NCBI GenBank assembly: GCA_003030785.1
Contig: PYVH01000010.1
Span: forward strand, 1-54,088
Length of the DNA: 54,088 nt
Origin: Marinobacter sp. B9-2
Lineage (GTDB): Bacteria; Pseudomonadota; Gammaproteobacteria; Pseudomonadales; Oleiphilaceae
Reading direction: 5' to 3'
Notes under the pieces: model-generated
Seen by the model: the letters and a program-made list of their open reading frames with translations, nothing else
Told to the model about the DNA's origin: nothing
The model's database searches: none
In this document: positions 26,315-36,829 of the stretch, one piece after another
Layout of the letters: every line of letters begins with the position of its first letter
Numbering within the stretch: position 1 is the stretch's first letter
Made by a program: the position numbers and the translations under genes

Positions 26315-26854
26315 TCAGCTATCCAGCCCTTCCAGCAGACCGGCCATATCGTCGGCGTGCTCTTCTTCCTGGGCCAGGATTTCCTCGATAATCCGCCGGG
26401 AAGTCGGGTCCTGGTCGCCGAGATAACGGGCAATCTCGCGGTAGCTGTCGATCGCTATCCGCTCAGCCACCAGATCCTCAACCACCATTTCCCGAAGCGT
26501 TTCGCCTTCGACGAACTCCGCATGTGATCTGGTCAACAGGCCTTCTGGCGAAAAGTTTGGCTTGCCACCCAGCTGCACAATACGTTCTGCCAGCCAGTCT
26601 GCATGCTGCTGTTCCTGGTCCGCGTGCTCGAGGAATTCCTGGGCAGCAACATTGGCGTTGATACCCTCGGCGCGGAAATAGTGGCTCTTGTAACGCAGCG
26701 TGCAGACAATTTCGGTAGCCAGTGCCTCGTTAAGAATCTTCACCACATTGTCACGGTTGGCGCCATAGCCTTCAGTCATAGCCCCTTCTTCAATGTGTTT
26801 GCGGGCCCTTTCGCGAAGGGTTTTGACGTCCGTCAGAAACGGTTGATCAGTCAT
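26315..26854 (-). CDS. Ferritin-like diiron protein (bacterioferritin family)
   Basis: A 179-residue four-helix-bundle protein. Putative diiron ligands are visible as a Glu in ALATEIVCTLRY, EHADQEQQHADW, EDLVAERIAIDSY and QEEEHADDM, spaced as in bacterioferritins and related ferritin-like proteins. These proteins store iron or protect DNA and enzymes from peroxide. The heme-binding Met of true Bfr is not obvious, so I do not assign bfr. No signal peptide, so cytoplasmic. It faces the kinase gene across a hairpin and precedes acnA, whose iron-sulfur cluster makes an iron-linked neighbour; that link is suggestive only. Confidence 0.87.
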   Translation of the reverse strand: MTDQPFLTDVKTLRERARKHIEEGAMTEGYGANRDNVVKILNEALATEIVCTLRYKSHYFRAEGINANVAAQEFLEHADQEQQHADWLAERIVQLGGKPNFSPEGLLTRSHAEFVEGETLREMVVEDLVAERIAIDSYREIARYLGDQDPTSRRIIEEILAQEEEHADDMAGLLEGLDS

Positions 26855-26923
26855 AAAGTCTCTCTCGTTTATCTATTGAATTCGGCATAGCGACAGACCG
26901 CTATGCCATTTCATTCTTTCCAC

Positions 26924-29686
26924 TCAGGCAGTGCGCAGCATCTCCCGCACAACGTAATGGAGGATGCCCCCATGCTTGAAGTAAACGGCTTCGTTCGCGG
27001 TATCGATCCGCGATTTCAACTCACAGGTTTCTGTAGAACCATCCTTGTATTTCACCGTCATCGTCAGGGCCTGACCCGGTTTGATCTCGCCAGACAGGCC
27101 CTCAATGCTGATGGTTTCCTCGCCGGTGAGTTTCAGGCTCTTGCGATCCGTACCCTCCGGGAACTGCAGTGGCATAACGCCCATACCAATCAGGTTGGAG
27201 CGGTGAATGCGCTCATAGGATTCAGCCACCACGGCTTTCACACCGAGCAAACGTGTGCCCTTGGCCGCCCAATCCCGGCTTGAGCCGGTACCGTATTCCT
27301 TGCCGGCAATGACCACCAGCGGCGTGCCCTGCTCCTGATACTTCATGGCAGCATCGTAGATGGCCATCTGCTCGCCTGTGGGAACGAATTTGGTGAAACC
27401 GCCTTCCACGCCGTCGAGCATTTCGTTCCTGATGCGCACGTTGGCGAAGGTGCCGCGCATCATCACTTCGTGGTTACCCCGGCGGGAGCCATAGGAGTTG
27501 AAGTCTTTCGGCTCAACGCCATGCTCCTGCAGGTATTTACCGGCAGGGGTGTCCGGCTTGAAGGAGCCCGCCGGTGAGATGTGGTCGGTGGTCACCGAGT
27601 CGCCCAGCAGTGCCAGGATGTTGGCGTCCTTGATATCGTCAATGGCGTCCGGCTCTTCCTTCAGGCCTTCAAAGAAGGGCGGATGCTGGATATAGGTAGA
27701 TTTGTCAGACCACTCATACACCTTGCTTTCCGGCACCTTGATGGACTTCCAGGTGGCATCGCCGTCGAACACTTCCGCATACTCCTTGCGGAACATGTCG
27801 GTTTTCACTTTCTCCACGGCTTCAGCGATCTCCTGCTGGCTGGGCCAGAGGTCTTTCAGATACACCGGGTTGCCGTCCTTGTCGGTGCCAAGGGCCTCTT
27901 TCTCCAGATCAAGGCGCACATTGCCCGCCAGCGCATAGGCCACCACCAGGGGCGGCGACGCCAGCCAGTTGGTCTTCACCAGCGGATGCACCCGACCTTC
28001 GAAGTTACGGTTACCGGAGAGCACCGAGGCCACGGTCAGATCGCCATCAAGGATGGCCTTCTCCACCTCTTCGGGCAGCGGCCCCGAGTTACCGATGCAG
28101 GTCGTGCAGCCGTAACCCACAAGGTTGAAGCCAAGTTTGTCGAGATCATCCTGGAAACCACCGACCCGGAGATAATCGGTGACCACCTTGGAACCCGGCG
28201 CCAGGGAAGTCTTGACCCAGGGCTTGGTGCTCAGCCCCTTCTCCACCGCTTTCTGGGCGATCAGCCCTGCAGCCATCATGACGCTGGGGTTGGATGTGTT
28301 GGTGCAGGAGGTAATCGCGGCAATCACGACCGCGCCAGGATCCAGCCGGGACTTTTCGCCGTTCATGTGCAGCGGCTGACTGGACGGATGCTCGAAGTAG
28401 GCACTCTGAGCGCCTACCGCAGTACCGCCACCTTCCGATTCAAGCTTGCTCTCCCGGACTTCCGCCGGCCCTTCTGCGGTCTCCATCAGCAGCTCAAAGG
28501 ACGACTTCATGTTCTTCAGGGCAACCCGGTCCTGCGGGCGTTTGGGGCCGGCCAGACTGGCCTCCACTTCGCCCATGTCGAGTTCCAGGTTGTCGGTGTA
28601 AACCGGCTCATGCCCGGGCTCACGCCAGAGCCCCTGGGCCTTGGCGTAGGCTTCCACCAGCTCTAGCTGCTCTTCCTCACGGCCGGTCAGACGCATGTAT
28701 TTGATGGTCTGCTCGTCTACCGGGAAAAAGCCACAGGTGGCACCGTATTCCGGCGCCATGTTGGCGATGGTCGCCCGGTCTGCCACCGGCATGTCCTTCA
28801 GGCCGTCGCCGTAGAATTCCACGAACTTGCCCACCACGCCTTTCTTGCGCAGCATTTCGGTGACGGTCAGCACCAGATCTGTGGCCGTAATGCCTTCACG
28901 GAGCTTGCCGGAAATCTTGAAGCCCACCACTTCCGGAATCAGCATGGAGACCGGCTGGCCCAGCATCGCGGCTTCCGCTTCGATACCGCCAACACCCCAG
29001 CCAAGGATGCCCAGGCCGTTGATCATGGTGGTGTGGGAGTCTGTGCCCACCAGGGTGTCCGGATAGGCAATGGTCTTGCCGTCCTGGTCCTTCTGCCAAA
29101 CGGTCTTGCCTAGATACTCCAGGTTCACCTGGTGGCAAATGCCGGTACCCGGCGGCACCACCCGGAAGTTATCGAAGGCTTGCTGCCCCCAACGTAGAAA
29201 TTCGTAGCGCTCCTGATTGCGCTCCATTTCGATGGCCACGTTGTCCTTGAACGAAGACGCATCGCCAAACTTGTCCACCATCACCGAATGGTCGATCACC
29301 AGGTCCACCGGCGACAGCGGGTTGATCATGGCCGGATCCTTGCCAGCAGCCTTCACTGCCTCGCGCATGGCGGCCAGATCAACAACCCCGGGCACACCGG
29401 TGAAATCCTGCATCAGCACACGGGCCGGCCGGAATTGGATTTCAGTCTCGGAATGACGATCCTTCATCCACTGCACCATGGCATCGATGTGGCTTCTGTC
29501 CACGGTGGTGCCATCCTCGTTGCGCAGCAGGTTCTCCATCAGCACTTTGAGCGAAAACGGCAGGCGATTCAGGTCGCCGAGGGTGTCCGCAGCCTTGGGC
29601 AGACTGTAGTAATGGAAGGTTTTACCGCCAGCATCCAGGCTGGAAAGGGTATTCAGGCTGTCTTTGCTAAGGCTTTCATTCGACAT
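26924..29686 (-). CDS. acnA: Aconitate hydratase A
   Basis: A 920-residue monomeric aconitase that interconverts citrate and isocitrate with a [4Fe-4S] cluster. The first cluster Cys is in [16 protein letters not shown], and the other two are in [17 protein letters not shown]. The substrate-binding signature [21 protein letters not shown] and the C-terminal swivel-domain motif [16 protein letters not shown] are intact. Length and order match AcnA and not AcnB. GGAGG lies seven bases before the ATG. It is a single gene with a short ferritin-like gene following on the same strand. No regulator or riboswitch is evident in the 259-base upstream gap apart from a small hairpin. Confidence 0.96.
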   Translation of the reverse strand: MSNESLSKDSLNTLSSLDAGGKTFHYYSLPKAADTLGDLNRLPFSLKVLMENLLRNEDGTTVDRSHIDAMVQWMKDRHSETEIQFRPARVLMQDFTGVPGVVDLAAMREAVKAAGKDPAMINPLSPVDLVIDHSVMVDKFGDASSFKDNVAIEMERNQERYEFLRWGQQAFDNFRVVPPGTGICHQVNLEYLGKTVWQKDQDGKTIAYPDTLVGTDSHTTMINGLGILGWGVGGIEAEAAMLGQPVSMLIPEVVGFKISGKLREGITATDLVLTVTEMLRKKGVVGKFVEFYGDGLKDMPVADRATIANMAPEYGATCGFFPVDEQTIKYMRLTGREEEQLELVEAYAKAQGLWREPGHEPVYTDNLELDMGEVEASLAGPKRPQDRVALKNMKSSFELLMETAEGPAEVRESKLESEGGGTAVGAQSAYFEHPSSQPLHMNGEKSRLDPGAVVIAAITSCTNTSNPSVMMAAGLIAQKAVEKGLSTKPWVKTSLAPGSKVVTDYLRVGGFQDDLDKLGFNLVGYGCTTCIGNSGPLPEEVEKAILDGDLTVASVLSGNRNFEGRVHPLVKTNWLASPPLVVAYALAGNVRLDLEKEALGTDKDGNPVYLKDLWPSQQEIAEAVEKVKTDMFRKEYAEVFDGDATWKSIKVPESKVYEWSDKSTYIQHPPFFEGLKEEPDAIDDIKDANILALLGDSVTTDHISPAGSFKPDTPAGKYLQEHGVEPKDFNSYGSRRGNHEVMMRGTFANVRIRNEMLDGVEGGFTKFVPTGEQMAIYDAAMKYQEQGTPLVVIAGKEYGTGSSRDWAAKGTRLLGVKAVVAESYERIHRSNLIGMGVMPLQFPEGTDRKSLKLTGEETISIEGLSGEIKPGQALTMTVKYKDGSTETCELKSRIDTANEAVYFKHGGILHYVVREMLRTA

Positions 29687-29904
29687 GTGGTGCCTCCTTT
29701 TCGTCGTTATCCGCGTATTCCGGAAGGCTCTCTCGAAGCCCTTTCAGCAACGCATCGACCCGGAAAAGCATTCCGTACCGGGCCATAGCCTGATGAAAGG
29801 ACTCCACAGCGTGAAGTCACCTTTAACTATTGCAGCAATTAACGAGAGTTCAACCGCGGGCCGATGAATGTTCGGCATCAGTGCGGTGAATATCAGACCA
29901 ACGT

Positions 29905-29926
29905 CGGAGAGCCGGGCGACTCTCCG
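29905..29926. terminator. Hairpin downstream of the chemoreceptor gene
   Basis: CGGAGAG, an eight-base loop, CTCTCCG form a 7-bp stem about 20 bases after the stop codon of the minus-strand chemoreceptor gene. No T run follows in either direction, so termination is only plausible. Confidence 0.35.
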
Positions 29927-29945
29927 AGGTCTGGCCCCGAAGGGA

Positions 29946-31466
29946 TTAGATGCGGTAAAGCTTTACCAGTTCATTCAGTTTTTCGGTGACCGACTCAAGC
30001 CCCGTTGCCATGGTTCTGACCCGCTCTGCCTCGGACACCACATCGTTGTTGCGGTTGGCGATGGAGTGAATATTCTCGTTGATCTGGAGAGACGTAGCCG
30101 CCTGCTCCTCCGAAGCCGAGGCGATCTGGTAGTTCATTCTGGACACCTCGCTGATCGCGGCTTCCACCTCGCGGATCGCCTCGCCGGTTTCCCGCATTGC
30201 CCGTGTGGATTCGGAAGAGCGGGTACGCCCCATTTCCATGGATGCCTTGGTGGCTTCGGAGATTTCACTCAATTCGCCGACTGTCGTCCGAATCTGGTCG
30301 GTAAACTCCTGAGTACGAAGGGAAAGCGCCCTTACTTCATCCGCTACCACTGAAAATCCACGGCCATGCTCTCCGGCCCTCGCGGCTTCGATGGCGGCGT
30401 TCAGGGCCAACAGATTGGTCTGCTCGGAGATCGCATTGATCGAGCCGACGACAGAGGAAATGGATTCGATTTTTTCGCCCAGCTCATCGACCCTTTTGGC
30501 ACTGCTCTCGAGCGCCTCATCGGTTGCCTCAGTCAGTTTTGATGCGTTGGCCATAGCTTCACCGCCCCGGTTGGCGGCGCCAGACGCATTACTGGCCGCA
30601 TCAGACGCCTGCTGCGCGTTACTGGCCACTTCCTGGATACTGGCAGACATTTCGTTGGTGGCCGTGGCGGCCTGATCTGTCTGGACCTGCTGCTCATTGG
30701 CGATCTGTGTCGTGGTATCACTGACTCTGGCCATTTCATCGGCGTTTGAGCGCAGTTGCTCCGACATTTCCCTGAGCCTGGCAATCAACTCAACGAACCG
30801 CTCAAGCATATTATTAAACGAACTGGCCGTGATGCTCTTGTCTGCGTCATCAAGACGGGCCGTCAGATCGTTGTTGCTGTCGAAGCCCCGGATAATCTCG
30901 ATAATCCTGATGGACTGCTTTTGCTCCGCGCCCATTCGAATCGCGAAGAACACCAGGATTGCCGCCTCGAAAACCACGAACGCTGCGTGCAGAAACGCGA
31001 TCGACCAGCTGCAGTCATAGTTGAAGATCATCAACGCCATGTTGCCAAAGGATGCACCGCTCAGCTGCAGGCCCGTCAGCGCCAGATGATGAACGGCAAT
31101 GGTGCCTGCCGCGACCACCACCGGCAGCCAGTCCCGATAAATGATCACCAGAGCCAGGGCGGCAAAGATGTGGAAATGCATTTCAATGCGCCCCATCTGA
31201 GCCTGGATCATGATGGCCGAGAACAGCATCAGGCAGACTGCAAACAACGAGGACAGGGCCCGGGTTCCCCGCATAGTGAAATAACCGGCTGCCGCAATGC
31301 CACCTACCAGTAAAGAGGCCACCAGCGCAAAGGTTGTTGTCCCGTAGCCCATCGGGACCAACAGGCCGACAACCGGGATATGAGCCAGAAGAATAAACAA
31401 CACCTGGCGATCAGTGCGTTCCCGGATTTCAACTTCATAAGATTGACTGTTTACCGCTGTAGTCAT
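29946..31466 (-). CDS. Methyl-accepting chemotaxis protein with multi-helix membrane sensor
   Basis: A 506-residue chemoreceptor-like protein. The N-terminal 200 residues form about six membrane helices with almost no periplasmic loop. One segment, [18 protein letters not shown], carries two His and is followed by [21 protein letters not shown] with two more. This membrane module recurs in gammaproteobacterial signal proteins and could bind a metal, haem or small molecule. The C-terminal MCP signalling domain (about 215-500) has the conserved hairpin tip [28 protein letters not shown] is replaced by a short linker. Its ATG overlaps the TGA of the remnant gene upstream (ATGA). No other che gene lies in the window. 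Confidence 0.92.
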   Translation of the reverse strand: MTTAVNSQSYEVEIRERTDRQVLFILLAHIPVVGLLVPMGYGTTTFALVASLLVGGIAAAGYFTMRGTRALSSLFAVCLMLFSAIMIQAQMGRIEMHFHIFAALALVIIYRDWLPVVVAAGTIAVHHLALTGLQLSGASFGNMALMIFNYDCSWSIAFLHAAFVVFEAAILVFFAIRMGAEQKQSIRIIEIIRGFDSNNDLTARLDDADKSITASSFNNMLERFVELIARLREMSEQLRSNADEMARVSDTTTQIANEQQVQTDQAATATNEMSASIQEVASNAQQASDAASNASGAANRGGEAMANASKLTEATDEALESSAKRVDELGEKIESISSVVGSINAISEQTNLLALNAAIEAARAGEHGRGFSVVADEVRALSLRTQEFTDQIRTTVGELSEISEATKASMEMGRTRSSESTRAMRETGEAIREVEAAISEVSRMNYQIASASEEQAATSLQINENIHSIANRNNDVVSEAERVRTMATGLESVTEKLNELVKLYRI

Positions 31467-31752
31467 GTAGAACTCTCACTCTTGTTTTCTTTCAGTAAGC
31501 GGCGAATATCCTGTTCAACCAATTCAAGATTCAGATCCGGTGTGGCGTAAATCAGCCTTCTGCGGAAGTCCGGTGTCACCACATGCAGCCTTGCGCTGTG
31601 GGCAATCGAGTCATTCGGTGCACTACCCTGTTTAACGGCGAAATCGTTGTAAGCTGAAGCCAGTTTTTGAGCAGCAACGGCATCACCGGAAGCGCGAGTG
31701 CCAGCAGGAAAGCTGTGGCAAAAAGCAGAATACTGGTAGTTTTCCTGTTCAC
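31463..31752 (-). pseudogene. Frameshifted remnant of a secreted protein, SCO-like tail
   Basis: Two overlapping frames together read as one small secreted protein. The first frame gives a GTG start after ACAGGA and a signal-like helix (TTSILLFATAFLLALALP). The second gives a mature part ASGDAVAAQKLASAYNDFAV, then IAHSARLHVVTPDFRRRL, ending [20 protein letters not shown] single slip near 31690-31710 joins them. The tail resembles the end of SCO1/SenC-type copper chaperones, but the CxxxC metal site is missing, so there has been deletion as well as a frameshift. The stop overlaps the chemoreceptor start, so the region may survive as that gene's leader. A sequencing error could produce the frameshift. 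Confidence 0.5.
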
Positions 31753-31920
31753 TTTTCCTGTCCGAGAAAGATCGCCGCAAGTTTGCAGAGAAACTTGAAA
31801 CCGGGCTATAGGTGCATTGCGCAACATTTGGCCTGAAGTACTTGCAATTGCAATCTTTTACGGACGTAGAAAGCGACAGATCAGTTTTTGTTGTAATGAA
31901 AAGTAAGGTTTTGGGGCAGG

Positions 31921-33744
31921 TTACATCTGGCGCTCGCCATAGAGCTGGGCGTAAAGGCCCTCTCTGGCAATCAGTTCCTCGTGGCGCCCTTCCTCGATAA
32001 TGCGGCCATCCTCAAAAACACAGGCGCGGTCTGCCTGCTTCACGGCACTGAGGCGATGGGCAATGATCAGGGTGGTGCGCTGCTTCAGGAATGCTTCGAG
32101 GTCCCGATGAAGCTGGAACTCGGTTTCTGCATCCAGCGCGGAGGTGGCTTCGTCCAGGATCACCACCGAGGGGTCAGACAGGATCATCCGGGCGATGGCC
32201 AGCCGTTGACGCTGCCCCCCAGACAACCGTACGCCCTGTCGGCCGATCACCGTATCGAGCTGGTCATGCATGGCCGCAACCGTACTATCCAGCTGAGCAA
32301 TTCGCAGGGCATCCCAGAGTGCGGTATCGGGCTTGTCCCGCCCGAGAGTCAGGTTCTGGCGAACGGTATCGTTGAACAGCGCCGGGTGCTGGAGCACCGT
32401 CGCCACGTGCTCACGAAGGCAGGGCAGGCCGATACGCTGAACCGGCACGCCATCAATCAGCACTTCTCCCTGCTGGGGCGTGTACATGCCCAGGATCACC
32501 TGAATCAGGGTGGATTTACCGCCGCCACTGGCGCCCACCAGCGCCACCTTTTCGCCGGGCGCCAACTCCAGGTTGATGCCTCGAAGGACGGCCTCTTCGC
32601 CGTAGGCAAAGTGGATATTCCGGAGGGTGAGCCCCACGGTATGGCGGCCGCGGAACGGGTTCTCAAGCGCGGGATAGCGGGGCTCTTCTTTCAGATCCAG
32701 CAAACGGTTAATCCGCGCCAGGGCGGCATTGGCGGCGAACCAGGCGTACTGCATGTTCAGCATTTCCTGAACCGGGGTAAGCATGAACCAGAGATAGCCG
32801 AAAATGGCGAACATCATGCCGATACTCAGGTCGCTGAACAGCACGGTCACCATGGCCGCAGCCCGGAAGGCATCAACACCAAACTGGAACAGGGCGAAGC
32901 TGGCACGGCTGGCGGCATCGCTGCGCCACTCGAACTGTATGGCGTGGTCACGCACGTTCCGGGCGCGGTCGATCAGCTGACGCAGGTAATGCTTTTCCCG
33001 GTTGGCTGCCCGCAATTGGTGAATGGCATCCAGGGTTTCGGTGAGGTCCCCCTGGAACTCCTCGTAAGCACTGTTCTCACGACGTTTCAGTTCCTTGACC
33101 CGCTTGCCGATCAGAATCGTGGCGAAGATCACCAGGGGATTGAACAGCAGGATCAGAAGGGCCAGCTGCCAGTGCACCCAGAGCAGCACAAGAGCGGTAC
33201 CGAACACAGTAAGGCTGGCCACCAGAAACCGGCTGATGGTGGTACCCAGAAACTGGTCAACGGTATCCAGATCGGTAATAAAGTGGCTGCTGATCCCGCC
33301 GGAACCCCGGGTCTCATACTCCGACATAGCCACCCGCTGCAAACGCCCGAGCAGCCGGGAACGGATTCGGAACACCACATCCTTGGAAACCTTGGAAAAC
33401 TCCCGGGACTGCAAGACGTTGAACGACAGCGCCGCCACCCGGAGCAGAAATGCGGCCACCACCATCAAACCGATATAAACCACCGGTGTTTCCCAGCTCC
33501 CCGGCAGTAACGCATTCATAATGGGCAACACCGGGCCAGGCTCGTCCAGCAGCACTTCATCCACCAGAACCGGCAGCAGAAGCGGCACCGGCACGCTCAT
33601 GACAGTGGCCATAATCGCCAGCAGATTGGCGCGCACCAGTCTGGGCTTGTGCTTGAGCGCAAGGCTAAAGATACCCCGCCAGGTGTATTGCTGCCGGGTT
33701 TCACGGGTGTCGATACCGGTTACGCTGTTCTGGGCGTGTTCCAA
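31921..33744 (-). CDS. ABC exporter (fused permease-ATPase)
   Basis: A 607-residue half-transporter. The first 330 residues hold six membrane helices of the type IV exporter fold, and the rest is the nucleotide-binding domain with Walker A GASGGGKST, signature LSGGQRQRLAIARM, Walker B VVILDEATSALD and the switch His in TTLIIAHRLS. Members export lipids, peptides or drugs; the substrate cannot be told. The TTG at 33744 was chosen because CGGAGG lies six bases ahead; a longer frame exists 17 codons upstream. The gene is divergent from the zinc-ribbon membrane protein. Confidence 0.9.
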   Translation of the reverse strand: MEHAQNSVTGIDTRETRQQYTWRGIFSLALKHKPRLVRANLLAIMATVMSVPVPLLLPVLVDEVLLDEPGPVLPIMNALLPGSWETPVVYIGLMVVAAFLLRVAALSFNVLQSREFSKVSKDVVFRIRSRLLGRLQRVAMSEYETRGSGGISSHFITDLDTVDQFLGTTISRFLVASLTVFGTALVLLWVHWQLALLILLFNPLVIFATILIGKRVKELKRRENSAYEEFQGDLTETLDAIHQLRAANREKHYLRQLIDRARNVRDHAIQFEWRSDAASRASFALFQFGVDAFRAAAMVTVLFSDLSIGMMFAIFGYLWFMLTPVQEMLNMQYAWFAANAALARINRLLDLKEEPRYPALENPFRGRHTVGLTLRNIHFAYGEEAVLRGINLELAPGEKVALVGASGGGKSTLIQVILGMYTPQQGEVLIDGVPVQRIGLPCLREHVATVLQHPALFNDTVRQNLTLGRDKPDTALWDALRIAQLDSTVAAMHDQLDTVIGRQGVRLSGGQRQRLAIARMILSDPSVVILDEATSALDAETEFQLHRDLEAFLKQRTTLIIAHRLSAVKQADRACVFEDGRIIEEGRHEELIAREGLYAQLYGERQM

Positions 33745-33888
33745 GCAACCTCCGGATAATGAAATGTGCCCGGTTGGATACGCCCGGGAATTCACAATAG
33801 TCTACCTGTTAACTGGTTTGCTGCGCTCAAAACCGACATCTGTCATCATGAGCCAACGATTTTCTGATGGACCAGGACACAAGCACCT

Positions 33889-35343
33889 GTGAAACACGAT
33901 TGCCACTATCACCCCGGCGACCCTGCCAAATGGCACTGCGGGGAGTGCCAGATCCATTACTGCAGTCGCTGCATGCCCGATGCCGACACCCGCCAGCGCC
34001 GGGCTCTGTGCCCCCGCTGCAGCAAGGCCATGCGATACCTGGGCGCCGCCACCGAGGTGGTCCCCTTCTGGCAGCGACTCGGCGCTTTTTTCCGCTACCC
34101 GTTCCATACCGATCCGCTGATCGTTATCGCCATCTGCACTTTGGTGCCGGTGGTTGCTCCCGCCAACCTGATTGGCATCCTTATCTGGATAGTGCTGGCG
34201 CTTGCCCTCTTCAAGTACACCTATGCGGTGATCAACCACACCGCTGAAGGTCACCTGAAACCGCCGGCCGTATCCGTCGCCTTTACCGGCAGCGGCTTTG
34301 ATATTGTCATCCTGCAGTTCCTGGTCTTCGTGTTGATGGGCGGCCTGGTTGGCGCTGCCGCCATGCTCGGCGGCCCGATCCTGATGCTGCTGGCGCTGGC
34401 ATTTGTCATCCTGGCACTGCCGGCCAGCATCATGGTGCTGGCCATGGAACGCTCGGTGGGCGCGGCGGTGAATCCGATGAATCTGGCGGTGCTGATCTCG
34501 CGAATCGGCACTCCCTATTTCCTGCTCTACGGCTACCTGATCCTGCTCACCCTCGCCTCCGGGGCGGCCCAGGACTTCGCCGTTAACCACTTTCCGTTCT
34601 GGGTTGCCCAGCCCCTGGCCGGCTTCCTGAACAGCACCTTCACACTGATCCTGTTCCACATGTTGGGCTACCTGCTGTTCCAGTATCAGGAAGAGCTGGG
34701 ATTTGCCTCGGATATCCAGGATGAAACCGAAGGGCAGGATACCCACCAGCGCGACCGCAGCGCCCGTTTCGATGCCGATATCGACATGAACCTGAAAGAC
34801 GGCAACTACGATCGGGTGCAGAGCATGTTGAAGGAAGCGCTGAAGCGGGACCGGGACAACGCCCTGAGAATCGGCCAGCTGTACCAGCTATTGACGGCTC
34901 GCCAGGACACCGACGAACTCTACCGGTACCACCCGCGCATTCTGGGCTGGCTGGCCGACCGCAACGACGGAGAAGGCATCGCCGGTGTGCTGAACTCGCT
35001 CCAGCAGGCGGAGCCCGGCTTCAAACTGGAGGATCCGGACCTGTCGGTGCGCTGCGCCCGGGCCCTGTACCATCGGGGCCAATTCAAACCAGCATTACGG
35101 TTACTGCAGGATTTCCACAAGCGCTTCCCCGACAGCGAACAGCTGGCCCCGGCCTATCTGCTGGTGGCCCAGACCCTGGCCAACGGTTTGTCCCAGTGGG
35201 AAAAGGCGACGGCGTTCCTGACGTTTATCCAGAAAAAGTGCGTGAATCATCCGCTGCACGAACAGATTACGGTTTATCTCGAACAAGCTCAGAATAAAGA
35301 ACCTTTGAAGGGACCCAAGGCGTCTTTTTCGGTTCAGGAGTAA
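33889..35343 (+). CDS. Zinc-ribbon/B-box-like membrane protein with helical-repeat tail
   Basis: A 484-residue protein of unknown function. The first 50 residues carry a B-box-like zinc-binding cluster (CHYHPGDPAKWHCGEC, HYCSRCM, CPRCS). About five to six membrane helices follow (about 75-275). The C-terminal 200 residues form soluble helical repeats resembling TPRs (DIDMNLKDGNYDRVQSMLKE, YHRGQFKPALRLLQDF). The zinc module faces the cytoplasm if the usual positive-inside rule holds. It ends 37 bases from the opposing rhomboid gene, with a hairpin between, and both genes have TPR-like tails. No close named family comes to mind; DUF4013-like is possible. Confidence 0.8.
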   Translation: MKHDCHYHPGDPAKWHCGECQIHYCSRCMPDADTRQRRALCPRCSKAMRYLGAATEVVPFWQRLGAFFRYPFHTDPLIVIAICTLVPVVAPANLIGILIWIVLALALFKYTYAVINHTAEGHLKPPAVSVAFTGSGFDIVILQFLVFVLMGGLVGAAAMLGGPILMLLALAFVILALPASIMVLAMERSVGAAVNPMNLAVLISRIGTPYFLLYGYLILLTLASGAAQDFAVNHFPFWVAQPLAGFLNSTFTLILFHMLGYLLFQYQEELGFASDIQDETEGQDTHQRDRSARFDADIDMNLKDGNYDRVQSMLKEALKRDRDNALRIGQLYQLLTARQDTDELYRYHPRILGWLADRNDGEGIAGVLNSLQQAEPGFKLEDPDLSVRCARALYHRGQFKPALRLLQDFHKRFPDSEQLAPAYLLVAQTLANGLSQWEKATAFLTFIQKKCVNHPLHEQITVYLEQAQNKEPLKGPKASFSVQE

Positions 35344-35367
35344 GGCGAGCGGTCGGGACCACTCGCC
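35344..35367. terminator. Hairpin between convergent genes
   Basis: GGCGAG-c-GGT-cggg-ACC-a-CTCGCC starts right after the stop of the zinc-ribbon gene. It is a compact interrupted stem without a T run; possible bidirectional terminator. Confidence 0.45.
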
Positions 35368-35380
35368 CCCGAATATTGAG

Positions 35381-36829
35381 TTAGCCCGCTTGTAACAACT
35401 GCCTGTAATGACGAGCTTTCGGCGCCATTTGCCGCTTTTCAAACTCTTCCGCCAGCAACCTACAGGCCTCGGCTGTCAGCATTTCATCGCCGGTGCTTTT
35501 TAGCCGCTCGAAGGCTTTCTCTGCAGCCTTGAGGTCATGTTGCTTGAGACTGGTGAACAGGACTCGGTTATGGTCTTCTGCCGCTAGTGGCTGATAGCTC
35601 TCCCCTTTGCCAAGGTATTCCTGCCAGATAGCAATCATCTGCTCAGGCTGGCGCCGGCTGAGTGAATCGTTCATCAGCTCTTTGGCCAGATCACGGTATT
35701 CGGGCAGATCCGGGCGGAGTTTGGCCAACTGGTAGAGATGTTCCAGCAGGATATGGCGTTCCGGATAGTGCTCACGCAGAGCCTCGAATTGCCGCCGGGC
35801 CAAATCAAACTCCATCCGGCCGAGGCTGGCCATGGCCTGGGCATAACCGGTGGTGAACCGGGCATCCTGCTCTTCCTCTTCCGGCTCGAAGAATTCCTCG
35901 CGCACCTGCAGCCAGCTCTTGCCGAGCAGCCAGACCAGGCCTGCGCCGGCGATCAGGCCGCCAGCGTGGGCCATGTAGGCGATGCCGGTGGCACCGGCGT
36001 ACCAGTAATCGTAGATTTCCTTGCCCACCCATACGGGCAGCAGGGCAATAGCCGGAGCACGGAAATAGTTGAAGTAGACACCGAGAAAGTAGAAGAAACG
36101 GATTTTCTGTAGCCCGTAGATGGCCACATACATGCCCATCAGGCCGGAGATCGAGCCCGAGGCCCCCACGAGAGGCACATAGCTACCTGCAGAAACCGCG
36201 GTAAACATCAGGCCGGAGAGGGCTCCGCATACCAGGTAGGCAATCAGGTAGCGGCCTGGCCCAAGGGCTTTCTCAACGGTAAATCCGAGCAGGAACAGGA
36301 AGATCAGGTTACCGATAATGTGGCCCCAGCCGCCGTGTAGAAACTGGTAGGTAATCAGGGTGTACAGCGACAGATCCGCCGGCACCAGACCAAGCTGGTT
36401 GGCACTGAGTTTCTGGAGGTATTCCTGCTCGATGGCGCCGCGCTGTTCCTGCCAGTGCGCCCGTTCCGCCGGCGCCCAGATGACATCGCGATTTTGCAGC
36501 AGGTACTGGTAGAACTCCCGGTCCATCATCAGGTTGATGGCCAGCCAGAAGTTCTCGTTCTCTTCCCGAAGTTGCTGAAACTGCTGGAGCTCGTAGACCC
36601 GGCTCTCTTCGCCCTGGAACTGGATTTGCCGCTGCAGGTAATCCTCGTAGACTGGCGCCTCCAGCTGATGAAGATCGGCGGCCAGGTATTGTTCAACGGC
36701 CTGCTCGAGTTTGCGGCTGTCACCCCCCTGATAGAACAGAAAAACCAGCAGGCAGGCCATGATCAGGCCAAGAGTCACCCAGGGCGGGCGCTTCCAGTTG
36801 ATGGCGTTTTCGGCGGGGATAATCAGCAT
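35381..36829 (-). CDS. Rhomboid-family intramembrane serine protease
   Basis: A 482-residue protease that cuts membrane helices inside the bilayer. The catalytic Ser is in GASGSISGLMG and the catalytic His in AHAGGLIAGA; the supporting HGGWGHIIGNLIFLF motif is present. Between the first helix (about 18-35) and the core there is a roughly 120-residue, Glu/Gln-rich loop or coiled-coil-like segment. After the core comes a soluble C-terminal region (about 320-480) with helical TPR-like repeats (FDLARRQFEALREHYPERH, LKAAEKAFERLKSTG). The large first loop and the tail are unusual among simple bacterial rhomboids and may present or select substrates. Confidence 0.92.
   Translation of the reverse strand: MLIIPAENAINWKRPPWVTLGLIMACLLVFLFYQGGDSRKLEQAVEQYLAADLHQLEAPVYEDYLQRQIQFQGEESRVYELQQFQQLREENENFWLAINLMMDREFYQYLLQNRDVIWAPAERAHWQEQRGAIEQEYLQKLSANQLGLVPADLSLYTLITYQFLHGGWGHIIGNLIFLFLLGFTVEKALGPGRYLIAYLVCGALSGLMFTAVSAGSYVPLVGASGSISGLMGMYVAIYGLQKIRFFYFLGVYFNYFRAPAIALLPVWVGKEIYDYWYAGATGIAYMAHAGGLIAGAGLVWLLGKSWLQVREEFFEPEEEEQDARFTTGYAQAMASLGRMEFDLARRQFEALREHYPERHILLEHLYQLAKLRPDLPEYRDLAKELMNDSLSRRQPEQMIAIWQEYLGKGESYQPLAAEDHNRVLFTSLKQHDLKAAEKAFERLKSTGDEMLTAEACRLLAEEFEKRQMAPKARHYRQLLQAG

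Noticed and set aside
27581-28666. 361-codon plus-strand frame inside acnA
   Set aside because: Antisense to the conserved aconitase core; His/Gln-rich translation with no family pattern.
31981-33510. 509-codon plus-strand frame opposite the ABC exporter
   Set aside because: Antisense shadow; the exporter has all ATPase motifs, and this product is Gln/His/Gly-rich without domains.
33802-34746. Minus-strand frame over the zinc-ribbon gene
   Set aside because: Gln/His-rich antisense product; the plus strand has a zinc-binding Cys pattern and membrane helices.
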